From positions 372,001 through 436,000 of the forward strand of contig JAPXFQ010000997.1 in the NCBI GenBank assembly GCA_028564705.1: a stretch of 64,000 bases of DNA, written 5' to 3'. Both the position numbers and the translations under genes were made by a program. Numbering within the stretch: the stretch's first letter is position 1; each line of letters starts with the position of its first letter. This stretch comes from Apricaphanius iberus (lineage: Eukaryota > Chordata > Actinopteri > Cyprinodontiformes > Aphaniidae). The notes under the pieces were generated by a model. That model saw only the letters and a list, made by a program, of their open reading frames with translations. It did not search any database and had not been told where the DNA came from. Positions 11,455 to 23,038 of this stretch are shown here, piece after piece.

Positions 11455-11765
11455 ACAGGGTTTTTCACAAATGCATATGCTCATTCGGAAATGCACATGG
11501 TCTGTTTCACAAATGCACATGGGGAAGTTCACAAATATAATTTTCAGAAACACTTGTAATATAAATTCACAAATGCACATGATGAGGTTCACAAACCCAC
11601 ACAATCTGTTTCACAAACGCACATGATGAGGTTCACAAATGCACACGATCTGTTTAAAAAATGCACACAATCTCTTTGAAAAAATGCACAAAATCTGTTT
11701 CAAAAATGGAAACAATCTGTTTCACAGATACACACAAGCTGTTTCACAAATGTCATTTTGAAAAA
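11455..11765. repeat. degenerate minisatellite, about 21-22 bp unit
   Basis: About fourteen imperfect direct copies of a unit like 'gtttcacaaatgcacatgat'. Spacing is roughly regular and units differ by substitutions and small indels. There are no unique spacers, so it is not a CRISPR array. On the - strand it happens to be open, giving a repetitive MCICE-type peptide. Confidence 0.85.
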
Positions 11766-14307
11766 CGCTTCAAATATATACTCAAAGATCATACAAATTC
11801 CTGAATGTGCATGAACCCGACACTTCTCAATCAAATGAATCACTTAGCCATCAGGTCGCTTTCAGCCAATGGTAGGGCTCCTAACATGTTCCATCCTCAA
11901 TGTGGACCGAACGTACAGACCCCGGCAATAATAAGTCATTACTAATCCATTTCCTCAGTTTAGTAAAGAGTGGGCATGAATTACTAACCCATTTCCTCGT
12001 TTTATTAAAATATGCGCACAGACTCGCAATCAATTTCCCCGATTTAATTAACCGTATGACCATGTGGTGTTCTTTTTGCTTGATAAAAATCCCTGACTGC
12101 GTGTGATGTTTGTGTTGTGGCTGTAGCACACAAAACAATTAGAAAATGATAATAAATAATAAATGTAATAAATCATGAATGGCTGCCATTATTCTAGTGT
12201 TAAAACTTGCTCCCTGAGATCTTATTTTTAATTTGCTATCAGGTAGAGAACAAACAATTAATCCGTAGGCTGAACGTCTTGGTGCCAATAGCAGTAAAAA
12301 CTAGCTCTCTTCTAACTCTTCTGATTTACTAAAATCAGAAGAGCAAGTACCGCGGACCATGCAATACGCGTGACAACTGCAGGGCTGTACAATGTGACAT
12401 AAACACACGATGAAAAAAAACTGTCAAAGCGATAAACTATTTTTCGTATGTAGCATTTGGGCTACAGCTTTGCAAGGTGCTTGCTTTTATTTTTTCCTTA
12501 CAATGAAGGCCGGTTCAACTGTGCACATTTCGGCTGTCTCAAGGACTGCTCAATTCCACACGGCAAGCTCCACTGACCTTTAGACATGTATATCACTCTC
12601 ACTGAATGGTTTCAGTGGATCAAACAGCACGTCTCATTCTAGCAGGATGCGCTTAAAGCTAACTTCATAAGCAGAAAGTAAAAAAGAAATCTGTAAGAAA
12701 TGTTCGTAGTATACATAGTATATAGTATACATAGTATATAGTATATGGTGAGTTCTACAACGTAGAAAGAAAATAATATTAGCCAAACTTCTGTTTAATG
12801 GCGGTTGGCAGGCAATGTTTTGTGCGTTCTAAATATTACCTTCTTATTTTTTACCAAGTAATAGGAAACAAACAAAACTATTTTATTTCTATTAATTTTG
12901 TCTTCTTAGCGTATCTCAACATTTTTTTCCCAGAACTAGAAATTTAGCTTGAAAGGTCTTGGGTGTCCAGTTGCAATCTGATATCTTGTAAATTTTGTAC
13001 AATTTCCCGTCTCGCAACAGTAGCCTATAGTTCAGGGAAAATAATATAACATGTTCCACAGTTTCTTTTTGATTACATGAAGACCTGTTTTTTTTAGATT
13101 TTGTGTCTGTGCTACAAAACCAGAAACTTCTGCATCATCAGTACTATAAACTACAAGTTCAATTTTTTATATATGTCATAATATGACACATTTTATATAC
13201 TTAATTTGGATATTGACTTTGGATTTGTAAAAAAAACCCAAAAACTTTAGACAGTAAGTTTGAATATTACCTTCCAGTCTGGTGTATTTCTTAGCGTATT
13301 TGCTCCTTTACAATATGAGTATCAGCCAAGTAATCAACTATCAGCCTTTTTAAGAATAACTATAATTTAATTTATAGCTTAAAAAAAACGAAAAAAAAAC
13401 TGTAAAGTTTTCAAAAAACACTGCAAAATATTTTTTTTAGCATCACTTAAATCATTATCTCAGAGTTTCATGATAAAATTATTTGCTCATATCGCTAATC
13501 CTAAATTTTAATGTATATTTTATCTTTTTTTCAGCTACAGTTTAATCTAAAAAAGTAAAGGTTGTAGCCCAAAGCCTCAGCTAAAGTAATAAAAATTCAT
13601 GTGCCTCAGTCAATGGCTAACTGATACAGAAATAAAATGTTACTATGTTGTATGCAGTGCATGCCTTTAAATAAATGCAGCAACAGGCCTTGACGTTTTT
13701 TCTCACCTTAGCTTCAGGTATAATTTCAGGGTCTTTTCTTTCCCTTAGGTCTATTGCATAAAGGTGTCAGTTTTTTTCTCTTTTTTGGGGGGAAAACTTT
13801 TAACTCGTATTCTTTTCACCTGGGAGATACAGAATATGTTCAGGAACAAAGACTCAGTGCATTAGGAAATTCTCTGGTGCTTTCCAATTTACAGCTCTTG
13901 CATTTTTTTTTTACAAGTGAGTTGGAAAAGTTCCTAAAGAACAATACCATGAGGACTTGCTTTCAAATGGCTTTTAAAGCACCTCTGTCCCTTGTGCTGC
14001 AGATATGGAAATGAATATTTGCAATTCATTCTCCTATCCCGACTGTCCAAAATCAGAACTGAAGAGCATTCTTTCAACTCTTGTGAAACGTCTGGCAAAG
14101 TTAAGCAAGGAGTTTCCTTTTTAGTTTTTTTTTTTCCAAAAGTTTTATTTGTGGTTCAATCCAGCATTTTTTAGATTAAATTTAAACATGTTCTTCCCCA
14201 CTATCCTCTTGTTCCACACCTGATGGGCTGACTTCGCCAAGCAAGGGATGCCTAACTTAGTTCGAAAGTTGCTTAATAAATCTCACCGGTTTCTTTTTCT
14301 TCCACAG
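11766..14307. other. gene-free stretch upstream of the signal-peptide exon
   Basis: AT-rich, intron-like sequence. It includes a tiny GTATACATAGTATA microsatellite at 12706-12748. Open frames near 13754-14174 have T-run-driven composition and no domain. A 5' untranslated exon of the contactin-like gene could be here or further upstream, but none can be picked out. Confidence 0.45.
12706..12748. repeat. AT-rich microsatellite
   Basis: Repeated (AGTATACAT/AGTATAT) units; simple slippage repeat. Confidence 0.8.
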
Positions 14308-14390
14308 ATTGGCAAAGGAGAGAAGTGCAAATCGGATTCCATACGTTTGTGATTGGATGTGAAAACACTATTGACCCTTCAAAATTGAAG
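14308..14390 (+). promoter_or_regulatory. 5' untranslated part of the contactin-like exon, with a start-stop uORF
   Basis: The acceptor TTTCTTTTTCTTCCACAG ends at 14307 after a good pyrimidine tract, so a non-coding exon must lie upstream. Within the leader an ATG at 14357 is followed directly by TGA (14360-14362). This is a minimal start-stop uORF 28 bases before the main ATG, which can damp translation in other genes. The main ATG frame has no stop back to the acceptor. Confidence 0.55.
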
Positions 14391-14445
14391 ATGATGTTGC
14401 TATGGAAACTGCTGCTGCTGCAGTCACTTATGGGGTGCCTGGCAG
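14391..14445 (+). CDS. signal-peptide exon of a contactin-family protein
   Basis: The ATG at 14391 opens an 18-codon segment, MMLLWKLLLLQSLMGCLA, plus the first base of a Gly/Asp/Ala/Glu-type codon, ending at the donor CAG|GTAAAGT (14446). It is a textbook signal peptide: Lys in the n-region, a Leu-rich core and a CLA-G cleavage site. By family knowledge it resembles the starts of contactins 3, 4 and 6 (pattern M-x-L/F-x-W-K/E-x-L-x-L-x-S-x-x-x-C-L); I cannot tell which paralogue. Contactins are GPI-anchored Ig/fibronectin-III adhesion molecules on axons. A phase-1 boundary after the signal peptide fits an Ig-domain gene. The ATG has A at -3. A second in-frame Met follows at once. No further exon of this gene was recognised in the remaining 49 kb, in keeping with large contactin introns. 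Another secreted Ig-type gene remains possible. Confidence 0.6.
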
Positions 14446-14902
14446 GTAAAGTATCTTATTAAGAACTTTTGATGCATGCCAAAGCTGCCTTTGTGAGAGC
14501 CTGACTCCTTATTCATATGTATTTGGGGCAGGTGGCAGTATGAAAGCAGAAGTTTCGAGTCAAGCACCTTCAGGTGGATTAGACAGAGGCAGACATATTT
14601 TCTGCAACAGATGATATAATAAAAAGAATGTAGAATCAGCTCAGTGGGACTGTTATTGTTAAAATAAACCTCTAACGACACGAGGATATTCCATTTCAGC
14701 TTTCCCTGCCGTCGAATGTTTGTCTTTTGTTGCTCACCTCACTGATCAAATAATCCTTGATGTAAATGAGAAGACAGAAGAATGTTCAGTTCAACTCACT
14801 CTACTTATCAGGTCTTTGGCTTTAACAGCAGTAATAACAAGAAACCTGAAAGAAACCTCCTTGGATCGAAATTTTTACAGGTCAAACAAATATAAAATAC
14901 AT
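14446..14902 (+). other. start of first coding intron
   Basis: Begins with donor GTAAAG. No exon recognised; open frames on both strands lack domains. Confidence 0.5.
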
Positions 14903-16050
14903 TAGGGCTGGACAATATAGAAAAATAGCATATGGGAATATTCGTATTGATCCATATCGATAATTATGAATAGATATCACACAATGAAAAATATATACTT
15001 TAAGTTCCTCCCCGGTCATTTTATTATTCTTCAATGAACTCATTTTATCTAAGAATTAAACTAATTAATTTTTCACACATTTCTTTTTATCATAATGAAA
15101 TTTGTAAGACACAGAAACAAATCAAAAGACTTACATCAGTAAGTACAAAGAAAAGTCATTATATTATACATATTTTTTAATTATGTTAGTAATTTAAATT
15201 AAAGGCTTGTTTTGATGCTTATTAATCTTTTAAATATGTTATGACACTTTATAATATTAATGGCTGAACCTTTGGTTTAGTTTGTCAATAAAGCTTAGTC
15301 AATTCACTTTAGCTCTGGTTCAGCTGTTGGCTAAAGCTAACTAGCTAGTCATCAGAGTGTAGACAGAACCCCGAACACTGCAGCCCAGTCACTGAGAGCT
15401 GAATCCGGTAGTGTTTTTAAAGTGTTTTTCGCTTCTGAGGTCAGAAACAAGGGGACATTTTAAAAGCCACAGGTGTTGTTAGCAGCGCGAGTCACAGGTG
15501 TTGTTAGCAGGTGTTGGTAAGTTTCCTGTGTCTCTCTCTGCAAGATTTGCAGCGCAGCGAGTTGGAGGAGGGGAGTTCTGGTTAAGACAGCTGATCGTAG
15601 TATTATATTCCGATTATTATTGTTACATTTAGTGTTTTAGTGCATCGAGGATCAGTTCAAAACGGGATGCAACCTTTACCTGTGCCACTAACATTTATCA
15701 AGAAAACGTTCTGCGCTGCTCAATGGCTGTGACATCTGGCTGCGGCGAAGTTGCGGTGAGATGTCAGATGGTTCATATAGGGACTATCAAAAAATACTGT
15801 TTCAGCTCAAATCATTTGATCCTTTTTGTGGTTTGAAAGGAGAGAGGGTGGCTGACAGAGCCACGTGGGTCAGCGTTAATGATTTGTTTGGAGTAAGTAA
15901 TTGTTATTGTATTAGGCAACCTGATTTTTTTTAATAACCTAACCAACCTAACTTTTTTTAATCGAACTTTTTGATCGACCCCTTTTTTTTCTATCACACC
16001 CCACATTTATCGATTGATATATACTGCTATCGAATTATCGTCTGGCGCTA
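14903..16050. mobile_element. hAT-type non-autonomous element, about 1.15 kb
   Basis: Left end TAGGGCTGGACAATATAG and right end, reversed, TAGCGCCAGACGATAATTC form imperfect terminal inverted repeats. The flanks AAATACAT (14895-14902) and TAATATAT (16051-16058) match at 6 of 8 and may be an old target duplication. The core at 15340-15780 is richer in GC than the flanks and includes a direct duplication of CACAGGTGTTGTTAGCAG (15469 and 15494). No transposase frame is seen, so it needs help in trans. Confidence 0.6.
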
Positions 16051-16112
16051 TAATATATGTGTATATAAATATATATATATATAAATATATATATACAGTA
16101 TATATATGTATA
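16051..16112. repeat. (AT)n microsatellite
   Basis: Nearly pure ATATATAT with occasional G/C breaks, directly next to the hAT-type element. Confidence 0.9.
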
Positions 16113-18365
16113 GCACTCCAGGTTACGGGTTATGTTTTCAATCTGAAAAAGATGATTAGATAGCTAAACCCAGGATTAAAAATAAATAATCCATCCATCT
16201 GTCTATCTGTCCTCAAGGACAGTGGTAACCTCTTCTGGGTTAGAGACTGTTTTTATACACAATTAAGGCTGAAAACATTAAAAGCAGAGTATTCTCCATC
16301 ACTAATGTGCCCAGAAAAATCAGTAAAATACTACAACAAAAAATTTAAACATCATTTTGATTATTTTTTGTTAATTAGTTGTGCTGATGGCATTGCTTTC
16401 TAACACTAAGGCCTATCTGAGCAAACAGCATTAATGAACTCTAAACATGTTAATCACTGCTTTAATGGACAATCATTGCTTAAAATGAAATATTTATTAT
16501 TTTAATGCCCTTATTAATGAACAGATATACAAAAAAAACAGTTGTGAGTTTACCTTCAAATGATCAAACAAACAGAACTTGTTTCTATACATTTAAGATA
16601 ATTACATTTATTATATTATATTAGGGCAATGAAAAAAAAAAACTATTCTGGAACTTTGGCTTAATAAAAAGTATTGTGTTTACAACATAAGGTTGTAGGT
16701 TATTTTCACAATGGACGTTTATTTTGACAAGCCAGTCTCATCCCAACACTTATTTTAATGTAACAAATGTAACTGAAGACTTTCATTTTATAAGGTCTTA
16801 CGGCCAGCCAGTACGCTTCATAAAAATGTAACAAAGGGAGAGTAAATTAATCTATTGTATGAACACCGTAGAGAGATTTGGATAAAAAACACCAGTTTAC
16901 ACCATACATCGACGCAGCAAATCTCTGCAACAGCCTAATAATAATGCACAGAATGATTTTTAAGCAGCTAACAGGTAATAGCTGAACCTTCAGAAGATAT
17001 TAGGCTAAATTAATATACATGTATAGAGTTCTGCAATTAAGTAGGAGCCAGTTTTTTGGTTGAAAGAACTTGATTTATTTATTGTTAGTTGTAAGAATTA
17101 TCTTTTAGTTTTTATGTTTTACTGACAGTTTCTGTCATTGTGTGAGAGCCACAGATGATTCGTTAGGGATGGCAAAATTCCCCCTGAAAACTGAACACTG
17201 CTGGTGTTTACATACATAAAGCTCACAACGGGAGATGACTGTTCTGAAGTTCACATCTATAGTAGCATTTTCATAAATCACACTGTGTTTGAAGGAATCT
17301 AATCAGTCTGAATTGTTACACATTTCAGGTGCATACATTATAGTGTTCATTTGGTTTAATTCTAACATGTTCCCATCTTTTAAAATGTGTCGAAAATGCC
17401 CCTCTTTGGGCTTTAGAAATGTAATAAAAATGCCATAAATTTTCAAATGTGTTTTTAAAAGTCCCTGTTCAGATAAGCATCATCTAGTTCCACTTTGCTA
17501 CAGTCCTAAGTACTTAATAAACTGTGCAGCACGGCAAAGCAGAAGAGCAGGCGCCACTTTTATATAGACTAATTGCCCTTGACTGGTTCGACTCCCATCC
17601 TCCCAAAAAAATTTACCTGAAATGCCTTAAATAAATTCACATGCTAATAAAAATCCCGCTAAAAATTTCGTGAGAAATGAATATGACTGAAGGAAGGTTT
17701 TCAGCGGCAGAATAGTTGGATTACTGACATAAGACTTATCATAGACAAGCTACTTTATTGGAGCACATTAATTTGACTCTTAAGAATGTAAGAACAGTTT
17801 TTTGTTAAAAATGGCTCGGTTCTGTCAATGATATGAGTCTATGAATAATGGTTTGGCCATTATGGTGCATTTTTTCAAGTGGTTTGAGAAAAGCATTTAA
17901 TTTGTCTACAGTTATGATTGTATTGTTGATTGGCATAAATCATTGGACTCTCAGGAGCCTTAGCTTTCTGGTAATGTATAACATGGATATGTACATAGAA
18001 AGCGTGTCAAATAAATGATTCACCAGTTGACCTCAGCTGTAAAGGGAGAACTGTGTGTGGCTTCAGCATATCAAGATCTCATAGCAATGGAAAAAAATAT
18101 GAGAGAGGCTGGATTACAGTATTTATTGTTACATATGCTGTTTTTTTTTCTGAAATTAGTAAAGATGCTGCTGACCACTCAGCGTCTACGTGTAGCTCTT
18201 TTGATACTTTGTCCATAAAGTAGCATTATGCTGCTGCCAAAAGATATCCCTGTCTGTTTTAAGAAAAAAATAAAATAACACAGACAATATTGAACAATCG
18301 AAGTGCAGAAGCAGAAGCTATCTTTTTTTGCATCAAAATTCTTTGCGAAACAAGATGGTCTAGTC
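16113..18365. other. gene-free intron sequence
   Basis: AT-rich. No coding exon or repeat recognised. Confidence 0.5.
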
Positions 18366-18569
18366 CAGGGTCCCCAACTGCAGGCCTTAAGACCCGGTGT
18401 CCTGCAACTTGTAGATGTGTCACAACCCACCTAAATCAAATTGCTGAATCACCTCCTCCGTATGCAGTCAAGTTCTCCGGAGTCCTGTTTATGACCTGAT
18501 TATTTTTACTCGGGTCTGTTGAAGCAGGGAAGCTTCTAAAAGTTGGATGACTGGAGTTGCAGACCCCTG
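18366..18569. mobile_element. hAT-type MITE, complete, perfect target duplication
   Basis: A 204-bp element with ends CAGGGTCCCCAACTGCAG and, reversed from the right, CAGGGGTCTGCAACTCCAG. The flanking 8-bp duplication GTCTAGTC (18358-18365 and 18570-18577) is perfect. Internal blocks such as GTGTCCTGCAACTTGTAGAT and 'cacctaaatcaaattgctga' are typical of a high-copy fish MITE. The perfect duplication indicates a comparatively late insertion. Confidence 0.88.
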
Positions 18570-18577
18570 GTCTAGTC

Positions 18578-21500
18578 TCTCAGTTCTAGAACCTAGATTG
18601 ACACTTTGTGTTCCAACGGTCACAATATTGTACCTTACCCATGCTTATACCATGTAATCTGATCCACTATTTTCAAATCATAGCAACTTAATTCACAACG
18701 TAAGTGATATTAATATATACAGTATAGTTAAAAATGTTATAAAGATCATAAAGAAAGTTTTTTTTCTATTTCTTTGGGGGAAGAACCTAAAATATTACAA
18801 TTCGAAGGTAGTAGGAAAAGTAGGTATTTTTAATAAAACTGCAGTTAAATAAGATTACATTTGTGGTTAATTTCTCATGTTGACATTTAAAAATCTCTCC
18901 AGGCTGCATTTGAATGTCCATCATTCACTTACCGAGCAGTAAACTTAAATTATTGCTTCATTAAACTGTGGTGCCCATTTCAGCCAGAGGGCTCTGTGGC
19001 ATTGATCACATTTTGATTTAGCACTTTAATTTATCTCCTTTTAAAAATCTGAAGGGGTCACCTCAGAGAATTGGTGGAATCACTCAGTGTTTAATCAACA
19101 GGTATTAGGCAAATCATTAGGACAACGGATGTCACATTGACTTTGAGAGTCGCCTCTCTCGTCAATCAACACACAGGATGTTGTCAACGCTCCGTCCCCT
19201 TACAAATAACATCATATTTCTTTGCAGAAAGGCTGATTGGTGATGTGCCCTTACAGAATTCTCAGTGCGTGTCAATACTTGTCTTATAGCAGCTCTAACA
19301 ATCGCACTTCTCACAGCCGACAGCTGGTGATAATTGACCAGTGGTGTTGCCTATTCCTCATGGAGGCCATGCCTTACCAGCAATCATATATGTTATGGAG
19401 AGAAGTGTCAGGGGGTGAAAACATAACATGATTTGGTATGTATTGTCAAGAATCACATTTTATTGTCGGAAAACCCCTCTGGTGTTGACTTCTCTTAGCA
19501 ACAGTTTTGTCCTCAAATTCAAAGAGTAATATTGTCCTTAAGTGGTGACAGCATAGAAGGGGAATCTTAAAAAGAAAGGAAAAAGGTAAGAATACATTTA
19601 TTTTGCTGGTGTTAGACTTTGTACTCGTCAATTTGTGAGTGGCTTCAGTCCATGTCAGCCTATTCCAGTATTAGTGCCATATCCAATAACTGAAACACTA
19701 ATTGCTAAGCTAACATTTATAGAACAATCTCTTTTACTTGTGAAACTCTGGAAATAACAAACTTCTAATATTGCATTCCAAACAGTCCTTCACTAAATTA
19801 TCAATACTCCCCTTCACTTTGGAGTCCTTATATAAATATCATGTAGTGTGTAATGTTAAAAGCTCTACATTCATTACCGGTCTTTCGTTTTAGCTTGAGC
19901 AGACATTTACGCAATGTTCTGATATTAAAACAAGAGCAGCTGTCTGTAAAATAAAAATGTATTTTTCAAACTATAAGCTGCATTTTCGGATTTGCATCAT
20001 CAAGTAACACTTAATACATGGTAAGCTTTGAGTTTTCTGGTGCAGGACACTAAAGGACCTTATGTGGACCACGGTCTCTTAAAATGCCCATGTCTGCTTT
20101 AGATGTGGGGCTCTCTCTGGTTTCAATATATATCAAAATATTCTAAAAATCAACTGTCAATATTACCGACATTTTGAATAGTTTGTTTTTTGTAGTGAGT
20201 TTTGCCAAGATTGTTTTTTTTATGTATAACCAGCCGTCAGTTAGCTGAGTATGGACTTATTCTGTTGTTTATTAAAGATTAACTCAGCAGTTTGGCCATA
20301 TTTACATTTGAACGGAAAAACACAGCTAAGCAAAAAATAAAAAATAAAAAGTCCTCTTAAAACAGACATAAAACGAGGCATGCTAATGCCCAAATAACCT
20401 AACAGTGGCCAAGGAAACAGATGGCATTGTCTTGTCCCCAAATAAGAAACTGTCAGCTATTCCCAAATAAGTTTTATTAAGAGTGAATTAGACTTTACAT
20501 CAAACTTTTGTTGTGTCTATGGTGGGTCCAAAGATAAGAGTTTGGACTAGAACTGGTGGCGCAAATATGTAACAGCCTCACCTCTGTCAGTCTCACCACC
20601 ATCACTGGGTGAAAGTCTGAGTGTAGTATATAGTGCTTTGGAGTCCTCTGATGTTAAAAAGTGCAATGCAAATGCCGGCCATTTGCATTTAGTTACATAT
20701 TTTGATGGTATGATAACCATTAGTATAAATGTCAAGGTCTGTTGGTTATTATCCAAAAGTTCAACTATGTATACTACTTACAATCTCATTTTAAACAGAA
20801 AAACAAATAAACTATCCCTCTCTTACCAAACAAATTGGTTTTATGTGTTAACATTAGTTACTACCTGTTTTTTTTTAGTGAATTGCTTTTGAAACAGGAT
20901 AATCACATTTAAAAATAATAATAATCACACTTTTAAATCCAGTAGGAGCTTTCAGGTATTTTTTTCTTTTTGCTTGAATGCTCTTTACAGAGTAACACTG
21001 AGAGTCTAACAAGCTGCTATTAGTTGGGGTATCTGCTCTGGCAGCTTGCCCACATTAAACAGCCATTTTAAAATAATTCAATAACATTGGTTCTCCTGAT
21101 TGTTCCAAATATCAACCGTTTGTGTCTTTTGGAAACTGAAATATTTCCAAAAGGCTTTTTGTTTTTCATGTAACTTAGAGTAAAGTTACACCCCAGTCAC
21201 AAAAAACTCTGTTCTGATCCATGATGCCTACATGTAGTATATTTTTAGATTTTTGTTTAAAGTATAATATTCATATTTTTTGCAAAATCTTGCCATCAGA
21301 AACTGTTACATTATTATTTCAATTATATAATAGTATTGACCTCCCCTGAAAAAAAAATATATTTATAAATATAGGATATTCATTCATGAAAAAGTTTTTA
21401 TTTGTCACATATATTTCCCAGGGCCCTTGCCAATCCCACCGTGTTCAGTGTTTTTCAACATCCAGCTGAACTTCTTGCGACAACTCAACTCAGTGTTCAC

Positions 21501-22114
21501 CCGTTCCGTTGATCCTCGTGTTGCCGTAGTTACAAATGTCAAATGGATTTGGAAAGAAATTTTCTTCATGCACTGTCGCCGCACTGGGGCTTTAGAAATC
21601 ATTTGTGCTTTTGCAGATTCACTCGATGTTTGAAGAAAGTTCAAACATCCCCCAACCGAGAACACACACAGTAGCTTGTTTGACAAAAGCTCAGAGATTT
21701 CGAGCTGGCTTATTGATTCACATGAAAACTGCAGAGTTTTACCGCACCTCTAAAAATAATGTAAAGGTTTTTAGTAGAGACAAAAAGATCAAACAATCAT
21801 AACAGGGTCTCTGCTTTTGTCTGTTTTCAATTGTTTTTGCTTTTATCTTAACACTGTCTTTTAAGAGTACGAATTGCTTTACATCACAGCAAAAGCTGCT
21901 TTTAATGAAGGCACAGCTTCTATTGTATTAAAGCGCAGTGGGGAAAGTATTCATTGAAGCATTCGTGTATGCTCATGTTTTCATCTCCTGTTGCTCATAT
22001 ATAAATGATTTATAAGCCGTAAAGAATATTTCAGTCACACACACACTCCACAATATGATGTATATACAGTTGCTCCATTTTTAGCTAAATGGACATAATT
22101 GCACAAGAAATCAT
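18578..22114. other. gene-free intron sequence with possible regulatory DNA
   Basis: No coding exon recognised. 18900-19430 is more complex and less low-complexity than its surroundings and might hold a conserved enhancer; this is an inference only. 21420-21690 is open on both strands but without a recognisable domain. Confidence 0.4.
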
Positions 22115-22122
22115 GATTTTAC

Positions 22123-23030
22123 TAGTGGTATCATGAGATATATTTTTTTATATTGTTCAATTATGATCTAATTAATTAATCAAATTAATCTCATTTTTAA
22201 TCTCACCTAACAATTGCTGAGAAAACCCCTCATCTTGAGGTATTTTCTTTTAAATTCATTATACTAGTATGGTTGAACAAAAGTTCAATTAGTACATATA
22301 ATTTAAAAAGTGTTTTTATGAAGTAATTTATTGTATTTAACAAACTTGAAGAGATGCAGTCCCACCATATACATTTCTTTTGGTTCTGTGAGCAGTCCCA
22401 AGTGGCGACTACAACTTTCTGCTTCGAGCATGCCCAGTTCATAAGCGTTCTTAACACAGTGGGGAAAATAGCTGCTCTGCGTCCAACTGTATTACGGGTT
22501 TGAACAACTTGTAACATACACCTTATTTTGTATAACAATGGCTTGCCATACAGCTGGACCAGCTTGCAGTGCAGACTGGTTGCATTGCCTTCTGTGTTTG
22601 TGAGCGGTCTGAGACGGGAGAGTGCCCTGCTACACAGTGAGAAGAATTTGTAACATTACATGCTTCACCCAAAAGCATCCAATAACAGGGTTCTAAAATT
22701 GCTTCAAATAGTTAAGTTGGCAAAACTGTCTGCAACTCACCGCTCCTTCTCACCTCGCCCTCCCCACTACAATAGAGAGCAGTCATCTTATGATCTGTTT
22801 TCAGCCTTCAATCTCAACTTCAGAGTGTGGTTAACCCCTAAAAACGAGCACAAGATGCTCAAGCACAAGATGGCCAAAAAATAAAAACAGATTTCAATTA
22901 GAGGCAACTTTCATACAGAAACAATACAATTAAAGATAAGAAAATAGATTAACGTGATTAAACAAACAAAGCGCTCTAAAAATATCTGTGAATAATTAAT
23001 CGCAATTAACCCAATGATATGACAACCCTA
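22123..23030. mobile_element. hAT-type non-autonomous element, about 0.9 kb
   Basis: The right end reads, reversed, TAGGGTTGTCATATCATTGG with GTTAATTGCGATTAATTATT, the wording of a common fish hAT family. The left end TAGTGGTATCATGAGATA is a diverged match, and its sub-terminal 'attaattaatcaaattaatc' fits too. Flanks GATTTTAC (22115-22122) and GTTTTCAC (23031-23038) agree at 6 of 8. No transposase. Confidence 0.65.
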
Positions 23031-23038
23031 GTTTTCAC

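Noticed and set aside
11455..11765. Regular repeats resembling a CRISPR array
   Set aside because: Units are adjacent and degenerate with no unique spacers, and the genome is vertebrate.
14720..14905. Possible second contactin exon just after the signal-peptide exon
   Set aside because: The peptide lacks the expected first Ig-domain wording and has no acceptor in the right phase.
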